Origin: Competibacteraceae bacterium UBA3908
GTDB taxonomy: Bacteria; Pseudomonadota; Gammaproteobacteria; Competibacterales; Competibacteraceae
Reading direction: 5' to 3'
Length of the DNA: 14,679 bases
Assembly (NCBI GenBank): GCA_002391525.1
Contig: DGFE01000095.1
Location: 1-14,679, forward strand
Shown here: positions 7,113 through 12,840 of the stretch, piece after piece
Layout of the letters: every line of letters starts with the position of its first letter
Position numbering within the stretch: the first letter of the stretch is position 1
Notes under the pieces: model-generated
The model's input: only the letters and a program-made list of their open reading frames with translations
Told to the model about the DNA's origin: nothing
Databases searched by the model: none
Program-made: the position numbers and the translations under genes

Positions 7113-7783
7113 GAATCCGCACGGCTCCCCTCGCCCTCTGAGCGAGGGGTTGGGGGTGAGGGCTTTTCCGACCGTCGCAACCGCCGCAGATCGGTGGGCG
7201 TGTCCACGTCCCAACCGACCGGCAGTTCAGTCCAATTCACTCCCGCCCGCTGGAGCCGCCGGCGGGTTGCCGCCAACACGGTGGGCGTGCCCCAGGCGAT
7301 ACCCCGGAACATGGTCGGGCAGGGCCGGCGCAAGCCGACCAACACATAACCGCCATCCGTCGCCGGTCCCAACACCACCTCTCGTCCGGCGGCAAGTTGC
7401 TCGAACGCGGCATGCAGTTCCGTCGTGCCCAGCGAGGCACAATCGCCGCCGATCAGCGCCGCGCATTCATTCGCGACCAACGTCCGGTTCAGAGCGTGAC
7501 TCATGCGCTGACCCAGATTGCCGCCGCACTGCCGGCGCAACCGTACCGCATAGTCCCGCCGGCAGGCGGCGAAAAAGCCATGCCGGGTGTCCGGGGCACA
7601 CCACAGTTCGACCGGACACAACCGGGCCGCGTGAGTCAGCACCAAGGTACGGCGCAGCAACGTCTTGTACAATGCCGCCGCGCCGCGCGCACCCAATTGT
7701 CCGGCCAGCCGGGTCTTGACCCGACCAGGAACCGGGGCCTTGGCAAAGATCAGCAACCGGGCGTTGGGGAATCGGTAGTTCAT
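7061..7783 (-). CDS. DUF2064/TIGR04282-type glycosyltransferase-fold protein
   Basis: This 240-residue nucleotidyl/glycosyltransferase-fold (GT-A) protein belongs to the DUF2064 family, called transferase 1, rSAM/selenodomain-associated in TIGRFAMs. Motifs are F-A-K-A-P-V-P-G-R-V-K-T-R-L at 13-26, the metal-binding G-G-D-C at 112-115, A-T-D-G-G-Y at 141-146, and W-D-V-D-T-P-x-D-L at 191-199. The domain ends near residue 203. Residues 204-240 (rich in Pro, Ser and Glu) are encoded by the intergenic repeat and the end of amrA, so they are a read-through tail, not family sequence. The start ATG at 7783 overlaps the stop of the upstream gene as ATGA, the usual sign of translational coupling; an in-frame ATG nine codons earlier is less likely. 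Substrate unknown. Confidence 0.88.
   Translation of the reverse strand: MNYRFPNARLLIFAKAPVPGRVKTRLAGQLGARGAAALYKTLLRRTLVLTHAARLCPVELWCAPDTRHGFFAACRRDYAVRLRRQCGGNLGQRMSHALNRTLVANECAALIGGDCASLGTTELHAAFEQLAAGREVVLGPATDGGYVLVGLRRPCPTMFRGIAWGTPTVLAATRRRLQRAGVNWTELPVGWDVDTPTDLRRLRRSEKPSPPTPRSEGEGSRADSQPETSATSASPKYSAV
7123..7167. repeat. Dispersed intergenic repeat with palindrome, doubling as transcript end
   Basis: CCCCTCGC at 7127-7134 and GCGAGGGG at 7142-7149 form a perfect 8-bp stem around a 7-nt loop. TTGGGGGTGAGGGCTTTT follows at 7150-7167. The layout (CCCTCACCCCCAACCCCT plus a GC-rich palindrome, read on the minus strand) is that of a repeat family common in intergenic regions of many proteobacterial genomes, usually translated as S-P-x-P-x-R-G-E-G-type peptides. 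It lies just past amrA and could help end its transcript. It is read as coding sequence by the glycosyltransferase gene on the minus strand. Confidence 0.7.
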
Positions 7784-8463
7784 GAATGGTAATAAATCCG
7801 GGCCAGCCATTCAGGATCGGCGCCGAAGAAGTACGCCAGTCGCAACCGCCACATCAGCAAGATGGTGCGCACGATGCCGTCGCGCTCCCAACGCCGGCTG
7901 GAGGTGGTCAAACGCTGGCGCAAACAAACCGGGCGACTGTGTCGCTTCAGCAGCCGGCTGAGGGCGATGTCTTCCATCAAGGCGATGGGCGGATAACCTC
8001 CGATCCGCTCGAACAGCGCCCGCCGCACGAAAATACCCTGATCGCCGGTGGCGATGCCGGTCAGCCGGGAACGAAGATTCATCAGGGATTCCACCACCCG
8101 CAACAGCGGCTGACGACCGGACAGCCGCACGTCGAAGCGGCCCCAGCCTCGTTCCGATTGCTCCAGCGCGGCGCTCATCAGGCTGACCGCGTCCGGCGGC
8201 GGCAGGCTGTCGGCGTGCAGGAACCACAGAATATCGCCGCCGGCCCGCCGCGCGCCGACGTTCATCTGCACCGCCCGACCCCTGGGGCTGACGATGACCT
8301 GGTCCGCCAGCGGTTCGGCCAGCGTCACGGTCCGGTCCCGGCTGCCGCCGTCCACCAGGATCAATTCGCAGTTCTGGCCGCGCAACGGTTGCAGGGCGCG
8401 CAGACAGGGGGCGACATGCGCCCCCTCGTTCAGGACCGGCAGGACGATGGAAATCCGTGACAT
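7780..8463 (-). CDS. TIGR04283-type family 2 glycosyltransferase
   Basis: This 227-residue GT-A protein has a typical family 2 start, I-S-I-V-L-P-V-L-N-E-G (4-14). It also has V-D-G-G-S-R-D at 37-43 (sugar-nucleotide site), W-F-L-H-A-D-S at 80-86 (DxD-like metal site H-A-D), G-D-Q-G at 140-143, M-E-D-I at 163-166 (probable catalytic base) and S-R-R-W-E at 189-193. These place it in the group called transferase 2, rSAM/selenodomain-associated, which commonly sits beside the DUF2064 partner, as here. The overlap of 4 nt with that partner suggests equal production. The C-terminus is short and lacks clear membrane helices beyond a hydrophobic patch near 200-213. Acceptor and product are unknown. 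Its start is 67 bp from the divergently read tRNA-Ala gene. Confidence 0.88.
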   Translation of the reverse strand: MSRISIVLPVLNEGAHVAPCLRALQPLRGQNCELILVDGGSRDRTVTLAEPLADQVIVSPRGRAVQMNVGARRAGGDILWFLHADSLPPPDAVSLMSAALEQSERGWGRFDVRLSGRQPLLRVVESLMNLRSRLTGIATGDQGIFVRRALFERIGGYPPIALMEDIALSRLLKRHSRPVCLRQRLTTSSRRWERDGIVRTILLMWRLRLAYFFGADPEWLARIYYHS

Positions 8464-8506
8464 GATTTTTCGGACGCGAGGTCTAGCGAACGGGAGTCGA
8501 AGATTG

Positions 8507-8512
8507 TATTAT
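8507..8512 (+). promoter_or_regulatory. Possible -10 element of tRNA-Ala
   Basis: TATTAT at 8507-8512 lies 18 bp upstream of the tRNA, in the only AT-rich stretch there. No clear -35 hexamer was found at 16-18 bp spacing (AGCGAA is the best offset), so this is tentative. Confidence 0.35.
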
Positions 8513-8530
8513 TTTGAGCCTTGTTTATAC

Positions 8531-8606
<76 letters not shown>

Positions 8607-8613
8607 CCGATTT

Positions 8614-8643
8614 GAAAGCCAGGTCTCTCGCCTGGCTTTTTTC
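8614..8643 (+). terminator. Rho-independent terminator after tRNA-Ala
   Basis: AAAGCCAGG (8615-8623) pairs perfectly with CCTGGCTTT (8631-8639) across a 7-nt loop and runs directly into a T-tract (8637-8642). It follows the tRNA by 8 nt. Any reading frame across it is unlikely to be coding. Confidence 0.92.
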
Positions 8644-8653
8644 TTGCGCGGAA

Positions 8654-8667
8654 CGCCAGTACTGGCG
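8654..8667. repeat. Perfect 14-bp palindrome
   Basis: CGCCAGTACTGGCG is fully self-complementary with no spacer. It lies 11 bp after the tRNA-Ala terminator, at the edge of the foreign-looking block. It could be a protein binding site or a recombination scar. No known operator was recognised with certainty. Confidence 0.5.
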
Positions 8668-8680
8668 CGGTTTCACGTCT

Positions 8681-8771
8681 TGGTCTCGCGAGCGGCCGCC
8701 CAGTCGATGGGCCGTCTCTCCCCTTCCGGGGCCTCTCTGTTCTCCGTTTTTCTCTGGTGGTCTCGCGAGCG
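8681..8771 (+). repeat. Pair of direct repeats TGGTCTCGCGAGCG
   Basis: The 14-mer TGGTCTCGCGAGCG occurs at 8681-8694 and 8758-8771, 77 bp apart. The similarity continues for 18 of 20 positions through a following CGCC. Each copy contains the palindrome CTCGCGAG. The interval between tRNA terminator and FMN reductase otherwise shows no coding signal. Confidence 0.55.
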
Positions 8772-8796
8772 TTCGCCAGGTCAAACGCTTGAAAAA

Positions 8797-9366
8797 ATAA
8801 GTTACAAAGTCGGATATCTCGTCGGCAGCCTGTCCTCGACGTCGATCAACCGTCTGCTTGCGAAGGCGCTCGCACGATTGGCTCCGCCCGAGTTGCAGCT
8901 CGTCGAGATTCCGATCAAGGATCTGCCGTTGTACAGCCAGGACTACGACGCCGACTATCCGCCGGTGGCGCGGGTCTTCAAGCAGGCCATCGCCGACTGC
9001 GATGCCATGCTGTTCGTGACGCCGGAGTACAACCGTTCGATCCCGGGTTGTCTGAAGAACGCGATCGACTGGGCCAGCCGCCCCTGGGGCCAGAACTCCT
9101 TCGCTCGCAAGCCTTCGGGCGTGATCGGCACTTCATCGGGTGTGATCGGCACCGCGGTGGCGCAGAGCCAGCTGCGCGGCGTGCTGTGCTTTTGCAACTC
9201 GCCGCTGACGAACAACGTCGAGGCCTACATCCAGTTCAAGCCGGGGCTGATCACGGCCGACGGCGAGGTCACCGACGCGAGCACCCAGGAGTTCCTGCGC
9301 AACTACATGACCGAATTGCACGCCTTCATCGTGCGCGTGCTCACCGTGCTGCCGCGCACGGCCTGA
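8797..9366 (+). CDS. NADPH-dependent FMN reductase / flavodoxin-fold oxidoreductase with abnormal start
   Basis: The conserved protein begins at S-Y-K-V-G-Y-L-V-G-S-L-S and covers 189 residues. It has the flavin-phosphate loop G-S-L-S-S-T-S-I-N-R (10-19) and the hallmark V-T-P-E-Y-N-R-S-I-P-G (74-84) followed by L-K-N-A-I-D-W (86-92), as in NADPH-dependent FMN or quinone reductases. The expected initiator position is ATA at 8797-8799, not ATG. The first upstream in-frame ATG is at 8707; it would add 30 residues of unrelated sequence and has no good ribosome binding site. Either an ATG mutated to ATA, the junction with the tRNA region cut the true start, or a non-standard start is used. The rest of the frame is intact. 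The sequence S-G-V-I-G-T occurs twice in tandem at 107-118. Confidence 0.8.
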   Translation: MSYKVGYLVGSLSSTSINRLLAKALARLAPPELQLVEIPIKDLPLYSQDYDADYPPVARVFKQAIADCDAMLFVTPEYNRSIPGCLKNAIDWASRPWGQNSFARKPSGVIGTSSGVIGTAVAQSQLRGVLCFCNSPLTNNVEAYIQFKPGLITADGEVTDASTQEFLRNYMTELHAFIVRVLTVLPRTA

Positions 9367-9375
9367 GAGACATCC

Positions 9376-9444
9376 GACATCGAGTGCGCTTTCGAGGACT
9401 CGAAGCGAGGCGTGGCGATCAAGCCCGTGCTGCGGCTCGGCTGA
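9376..9444 (+). pseudogene. Remnant: C-terminal tail resembling a zinc alcohol dehydrogenase
   Basis: Immediately after the FMN reductase stop, the same frame reads D-I-E-C-A-F-E-D-S-K-R-G, then V-A-I-K-P-V-L-R-L-G and a stop at 9442-9444. This pattern (I-N/E-x-A-F-E-D-x-x-x-G-x-x-I-R/K-P-V) is the usual last helix and strand of medium-chain zinc alcohol dehydrogenases. Only about 22 residues remain and nothing upstream supports the rest of the enzyme, so it is a scar of deletion or recombination. Confidence 0.4.
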
Positions 9445-9474
9445 GCGAAGGGACGGTCCGCCGGTTGGCCATCG

Positions 9475-10374
9475 TCAGTCGCCCCAGGGTCGGATGCGGA
9501 ACGCCTCCACGAGGAAGTCGATCAGCACGCGCACCTTGCGCGTGACGTGCTTGCGACTCGCATACACCGCGTAGACGCCCAATTCAAGCGAACGGCAGGC
9601 CGGCAGGATCTCGACCAGCGCCCCCGAGCGCAAATGGTGGCCGACCATGAACGAGGGCTGTAGCACGATGCCCTGGTGCTGCAGCGCGGCTGCGCAACAG
9701 GTGTCGCCGCTGTTGCTGCGCATGCGCGGCGTGACCTTTACGCTGACCGGCCCCTGCGGACCGTCGAAGTTCCACTGCTCGCCCGTGGCCAGCAGCGTGT
9801 AGCTGAAAACGGCGTGGCGCGCGATCTCCAAGGGATGCGCCGGCGTGCCGTGCCGGCGCAGGTACTCGGGCGAGGCGCACAGCACCAGCCTCGTCGAGGT
9901 GAGCTTGCGGCTGACCAGCGACGAGCTCGGAAGTTGCGCGATGCGCACCGCGAGGTCGTAGCCTTCCTCCACCAGGTCGACGATGCGGTCGGACAGCGTC
10001 ACGTCCAGCGTGACGTTCGGGTGCTGCTGCAGGAACGCCGGCCACAGCGGCGCCAGGTGCATCAGGCCGAAGCTGACCGGCACGTTCAGTCTTAACAGCC
10101 CGACCGCCTCGTCGGCACGTGCCGTCACCTCCGCCTCGGCCTCCTCGACGCCGGCCAGCAACTCCTTGCAGCGGGCGTGGAAGATCTCGCCCTCGACCGT
10201 GAGCGACAGCCTGCGCGTCGTGCGATGCAGCAGCCGCACTCCCAGGCGCGCCTCGAGGTCGCCGATCAGCCGCGATACGGCGGTCTTCGACACCTGCAAC
10301 GCCTCGGCCGCGCGCACGAAGCTGCCGGCGTCGACCACGGCAGCGAAGGCCTGCATTTCCTCGAATCGGTCCAT
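9475..10374 (-). CDS. LysR-family transcriptional regulator
   Basis: This 299-residue protein has the LysR layout. A winged helix-turn-helix at about 1-60 reads M-Q-A-F-A-A-V-V-D-A-G-S-F, then A-A-E-A-L-Q-V-S-K-T-A-V-S-R, then L-G-V-R-L-L-H-R-T-T-R-R. A coiled linker helix (about 62-90) and a periplasmic-binding-protein-like effector domain (about 92-295) follow. The effector domain has the R-L-N-V-P-V-S-F-G start common to the CrgA/DhcR-like subgroup. It is transcribed away from the oxidoreductase-DoxX-dioxygenase operon, with 126 bp between start codons, the classic arrangement for a LysR activator and its target. The effector is unknown; an aromatic or quinone-type compound would fit the target genes. 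Its stop is 30 bp from the alcohol dehydrogenase remnant. Confidence 0.92.
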   Translation of the reverse strand: MDRFEEMQAFAAVVDAGSFVRAAEALQVSKTAVSRLIGDLEARLGVRLLHRTTRRLSLTVEGEIFHARCKELLAGVEEAEAEVTARADEAVGLLRLNVPVSFGLMHLAPLWPAFLQQHPNVTLDVTLSDRIVDLVEEGYDLAVRIAQLPSSSLVSRKLTSTRLVLCASPEYLRRHGTPAHPLEIARHAVFSYTLLATGEQWNFDGPQGPVSVKVTPRMRSNSGDTCCAAALQHQGIVLQPSFMVGHHLRSGALVEILPACRSLELGVYAVYASRKHVTRKVRVLIDFLVEAFRIRPWGD

Positions 10375-10500
10375 AGGGTATGAATTATCCCTGAATTCGG
10401 GACAAACAAATACAATTCGACGACTTTATCTGCCGCCGCGCACCTTCTAAAGTCTCTTCATCGCAGCCAGCGTGCTGCATGGCTCACCAGGAGAACCCTC
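10375..10500. promoter_or_regulatory. Divergent regulatory region with candidate LysR operator
   Basis: This AT-richer gap separates the LysR start from the oxidoreductase. TCCC at 10388-10391 and GGGA at 10399-10402 form an inverted repeat around TGAATTC, close to the regulator start, a plausible autoregulatory site. TACAAT at 10411-10416 resembles a -10 box for the operon but lacks a good -35, as expected for an activator-dependent promoter. A ribosome binding site CCAGGAGAA lies at 10487-10495 before the operon's first ATG. Confidence 0.45.
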
Positions 10501-11133
10501 ATGAAGATCACCGTTATCGGCGCCGGCAACATGGGCACAGCATTCGTCAAGCAACTCACCCGCGCCGGCCACCAGGTCAGCGTCACGGCGCGCGACGCCG
10601 TCAAGGCGGCTCAGGTCGCCGCCGCCCACCCCGGCGCCCGGGCGGTGCCGGCCGCCGGTGCCGCCGAAGATGCCGACGCCGTCGTGCTGGCCACCGGCTA
10701 CGCCGATGCGGTCGCTGCGCTGCGCTGCGCTGGCAAGCTGGACGGCAAGGTCGTCGTCGACATCACCAACCCGCTGACGGTCGACTACATGGGCCTGACC
10801 ATCGGCCACAGCATCTCGGCCGCGGAAGAGATCGCCAAGGCCATGCCCGGCGCCGAGGTCGTCAAGGCCTTCAACACCGTGTTCGCCCAGGTGCTCGCGG
10901 ACGGCGCCGACTTCGGCAACGGCCACAAGGTCGAGGTGTTCGTCGCCAGCGACAGCGAGCGCGCCAAGCAGACCGCGCGCGAGATCGCCGAGAGCATCGG
11001 CTTCGCGGTGGTCGACGCCGGCCCCCTGAGGAACGCGCGCTACCTCGAGCCGCTCGCCGGCCTGAATATCTACTTCGGCTACGGCGCGGGGCTCGGCACT
11101 GGCATCGCGCCGGTGTGGATCCGCAGGGCCTGA
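10501..11133 (+). CDS. NADP-binding oxidoreductase (F420-dependent NADP oxidoreductase-like)
   Basis: This 210-residue protein begins with a Rossmann fold, K-I-T-V-I-G-A-G-N-M-G (2-12), carrying the G-x-G-x-x-G dinucleotide loop, with S-V-T-A-R at 27-31 at the end of strand 2, where Arg suggests NADPH preference. Later motifs are V-V-V-D-I-T-N-P (84-91), K-A-F-N-T-V-F-A (122-129) and D-A-G-P-L-R-N-A-R-Y-L-E-P-L-A (172-186), typical of the NADP oxidoreductase, coenzyme F420-dependent group (PF03807-type). Most proteobacterial members do not use F420, so the electron partner is unclear; a flavin or NADPH role is likelier. The ATG has AGGAG 7 nt upstream. First gene of an operon: doxX follows by 27 bp. 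Confidence 0.88.
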   Translation: MKITVIGAGNMGTAFVKQLTRAGHQVSVTARDAVKAAQVAAAHPGARAVPAAGAAEDADAVVLATGYADAVAALRCAGKLDGKVVVDITNPLTVDYMGLTIGHSISAAEEIAKAMPGAEVVKAFNTVFAQVLADGADFGNGHKVEVFVASDSERAKQTAREIAESIGFAVVDAGPLRNARYLEPLAGLNIYFGYGAGLGTGIAPVWIRRA

Positions 11134-11160
11134 ATCGTTCACCCACCTCTGGAGACTTCG

Positions 11161-11616
11161 ATGGGCAATTCTTTCTTCAACCGGTTGCTGGCCACCGACG
11201 CCGGCGTCAGCCCCCTCGCGCTGCGCGTGCCGGTGGGCATCATCTTCGCCGCGCACGGCGCGCAGAAACTGTTCGGCTGGTTCGGCGGCTATGGCCTCGA
11301 GGGCACCGGCCAGTTTTTCGGCTCGGTCGGCTTGAACCCGGGTTACCTGATGGCACTGTTGGCCGGCGCGGTCGAGTTCTTCGGCGGGCTGGCCCTGGTG
11401 CTTGGCCTGCTGGTGCGCCCGGCCGCCGCGGCGCTGGCCAGCGCGATGCTGATCGCCATCTTCGCCGTGCACTTCAGCAAGGGCTTCTTCATCAGCAACG
11501 GGGGCTACGAATACGCGCTCGCGCTGTTCGCAGCCTCGCTGTCGCTGCTGTTCAGCGGCGGCGGCCGCTACGCGGTGGATGCCGCGCTGGCCCCGCGCTC
11601 CAACGGAGCCCGCTGA
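11161..11616 (+). CDS. DoxX family membrane protein
   Basis: This 151-residue integral membrane protein has four likely transmembrane helices at about 18-36, 61-84, 87-106 and 117-132. The start of helix 1 reads A-L-R-V-P-V-G-I-I-F-A-A-H-G-A-Q-K-L-F-G-W-F-G-G, the DoxX/SURF4-type signature H-G-x-x-K-L-F-G. The region G-L-E-G-T-G-Q-F-F lies in the loop, and E72 in V-E-F-F-G-G is conserved in the family. DoxX proteins are small quinone-type membrane redox partners; individual functions are mostly unknown. GGAGA sits 5 nt upstream of the ATG. The stop overlaps the next start by one base (TGATG), so the dioxygenase is translationally coupled to it. Confidence 0.9.
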   Translation: MGNSFFNRLLATDAGVSPLALRVPVGIIFAAHGAQKLFGWFGGYGLEGTGQFFGSVGLNPGYLMALLAGAVEFFGGLALVLGLLVRPAAAALASAMLIAIFAVHFSKGFFISNGGYEYALALFAASLSLLFSGGGRYAVDAALAPRSNGAR

Positions 11617-12404
11617 TGTCGCGCCTGCCCAGCCTGTTCGTCTCGCACGGCGCGCCGACCTTCGCGCTCGAGCCCGGCCGGGTCGGGCCGCAGCTGGCGG
11701 CGCTAGGCCGCACGCTGCCACGGCCCGAGGCCGTCCTCCTCGTCTCGCCGCACTGGATGACGCCGAGTCCGCGCCTGGGCCTCGCGGCGCAGCCGCAGAC
11801 GATCCACGACTTCGGTGGCTTCGACCCCGCGCTCTACCGGATCGACTACCCGGCACCCGGCCACCCACGCCTGGCCCGAAAGGCCATGGAGACGCTGAAC
11901 GCAGCCGGCTGGTCCGCGCAGGCCGACGAGCGCCGCGGGCTGGACCACGGCGCCTGGGTGCCGCTGCTGCACCTCTTTCCGCAGGCCGACGTGCCGGTGT
12001 TCCAGGTCTCGCTGCCGTCGCGGCTGGACGCGGCGTCGGCCTGGGCTTTCGGCGAGGCACTCGCGCCACTGGCCGACGACGGCGTTCTGATCGTCGGTTC
12101 GGGCAGTCTCACGCACAACCTGTACGAGTTCCGCAGCCACCATGGCACCGACGAGCCCTATGCGGCCGAGTTTGCCGCCTGGGTGCGCGAGGCCGTCACC
12201 GCCGGCGATGGCCCGCGCCTGCGCCGCACACTGGCCGACGCGCCGCATGCCGCGCGCGCCCACCCAAGCACCGAGCACTTCTGGCCGCTGCTGGTGGCCG
12301 CCGGCGCCGCACCCGCGCAGCGGGCCTGGCAGGCGCTCGACGGCGGTATCGCCCATGGCGTGCTGGCGATGGACGCCTTCGTCTTCGGTGCTGCGGCTGC
12401 ATGA
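11616..12404 (+). CDS. LigB-type extradiol dioxygenase (4,5-DOPA dioxygenase-like)
   Basis: This 262-residue protein belongs to the class III extradiol ring-cleaving dioxygenase family, DODA/YgiD branch. Predicted metal ligands and active-site residues are visible: F-V-S-H-G-A-P-T (His11), L-V-S-P-H-W (His46), L-D-H-G-A-W-V-P-L (His111), G-S-L-T-H-N-L (His167) and S-T-E-H-F-W-P-L (His221). Related proteins open catechol-type rings such as L-DOPA, and E. coli YgiD is a zinc protein. The start is the ATG at 11616, whose A is also the last base of the doxX stop. A longer open frame reaching back to 10479 exists only because it runs out of frame under the two preceding genes. Third gene of the operon; the natural substrate is unknown. 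Confidence 0.92.
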   Translation: MSRLPSLFVSHGAPTFALEPGRVGPQLAALGRTLPRPEAVLLVSPHWMTPSPRLGLAAQPQTIHDFGGFDPALYRIDYPAPGHPRLARKAMETLNAAGWSAQADERRGLDHGAWVPLLHLFPQADVPVFQVSLPSRLDAASAWAFGEALAPLADDGVLIVGSGSLTHNLYEFRSHHGTDEPYAAEFAAWVREAVTAGDGPRLRRTLADAPHAARAHPSTEHFWPLLVAAGAAPAQRAWQALDGGIAHGVLAMDAFVFGAAAA

Positions 12405-12519
12405 CAGGAGCCATGGAGATGTGGGGCGACCTTCTCATCCAGCGGCCTGAGGCGGACGGCGGCGGCACCTTTTACCGCTGGATCGACAAGCATGTGATGT
12501 CCGCCCATCGCACGGCGAC
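12405..12519. other. Non-coding stretch after the dioxygenase operon
   Basis: No gene is recognised here. The plus-strand frame reads E-M-W-G-D-L-L-I-Q and later T-F-Y-R-W-I-D-K-H-V, which looks locally protein-like but matches no family I know. No terminator hairpin with a T-run was seen. This is probably part of the mosaic of fragments that ends at about 12670. Confidence 0.4.
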
Positions 12520-12651
12520 ATGGAATTCGCCCAGTTTCCCGAGAACCACCGCTTCCAGGTTCCGGAGGGCTGCCATTGGAAGGATGTCCGGGCCAAGAGC
12601 GCCATCATCGGCCATCCGCTCCAGAAGGCCATACGCTGTCATGAAATATAA
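12520..12651 (+). pseudogene. Remnant resembling a type I restriction methyltransferase (HsdM)
   Basis: A 43-residue open stretch reads E-N-H-R-F-Q-V-P-E-G-C-H-W-K-D-V-R-A-K-S and continues I-I-G-H-P-L-Q-K-A-I-R before stopping at 12649-12651. The order R/F-x-V-P-E-x-x-x-W-x-D-V-R-A, then I/V-G-x-x-L-Q-x-A-(I/M)-R, is that of the N-terminal part of HsdM subunits, where the normal continuation is an E-I-E-x-A-N-P helix. Here the sequence breaks exactly at that point and an ATG of another element begins. Recognition is from memory of the family, so the assignment is moderate. It is too short to work. Confidence 0.42.
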
Positions 12652-12668
12652 CCCCGATATTCACCATC
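12641..12668 (+). mobile_element. N-terminal fragment of a REP-associated (RAYT/IS200-like) transposase
   Basis: The ATG at 12641 opens M-K-Y-N-P-D-I-H-H, the very characteristic first nine residues of many REP-associated tyrosine transposases (Y1_Tnp). The expected continuation (R-R-S-I-R-L-K-x-Y-D-Y) is absent; the frame instead runs on through unrelated sequence to a stop at 12764-12766. The fragment joins the HsdM-like remnant directly, so an insertion followed by deletion is likely. Confidence 0.6.
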
Positions 12669-12751
12669 CCGTCACTCTCATCCGGCACCGGGAAATCGGG
12701 GAAGAAAATCGTTTCTCTGGTCGGATTGGCGGGAAATGGTGGATGAATCAT

Positions 12752-12767
12752 ATTAGCTTATGCTAAT
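12752..12767. promoter_or_regulatory. AT-rich inverted repeat upstream of the SLAC1-family gene
   Basis: ATTAGC (12752-12757) and GCTAAT (12762-12767) form a perfect 6-bp inverted repeat around TTAT, in an AT-rich patch unusual for this window. It lies 73 bp before the channel gene. It may be an operator or part of that gene's promoter; no convincing -35/-10 pair was found. The remaining bases 12669-12840 show nothing else. Confidence 0.35.
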
Positions 12768-12840
12768 TTATTAACTATCGATTGGGTTTCGCTGTCTCAT
12801 CCCGAATCCGCTCCAACGTCAGCCACCACAGATTGTCGCC

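Noticed and set aside
10447..12069. A 540-residue antisense open frame
   Set aside because: It lies opposite three well-supported genes, is Arg/Ala/Gly-rich with no motif, and arises from the high GC content that removes stop codons.
10479..12404. A 641-residue open frame over three genes
   Set aside because: Only its last 262 residues (from 11616) are protein-like. The upstream part is an Arg/Gly-rich out-of-frame reading of the oxidoreductase and doxX genes, whose own frames have clear motifs and ribosome binding sites.
11579..12766. A 395-residue open frame reaching into the remnant region
   Set aside because: It is a shadow of the dioxygenase gene. Only the short M-K-Y-N-P-D-I-H-H piece at 12641 is meaningful.
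12790..12830. Possible att copy of the tRNA-Ala 3' end (TCCGCTCCA)
   Set aside because: Only 9 bases match, the same word nearly recurs at 12615, and no integrase gene is present; chance is likely in this composition.
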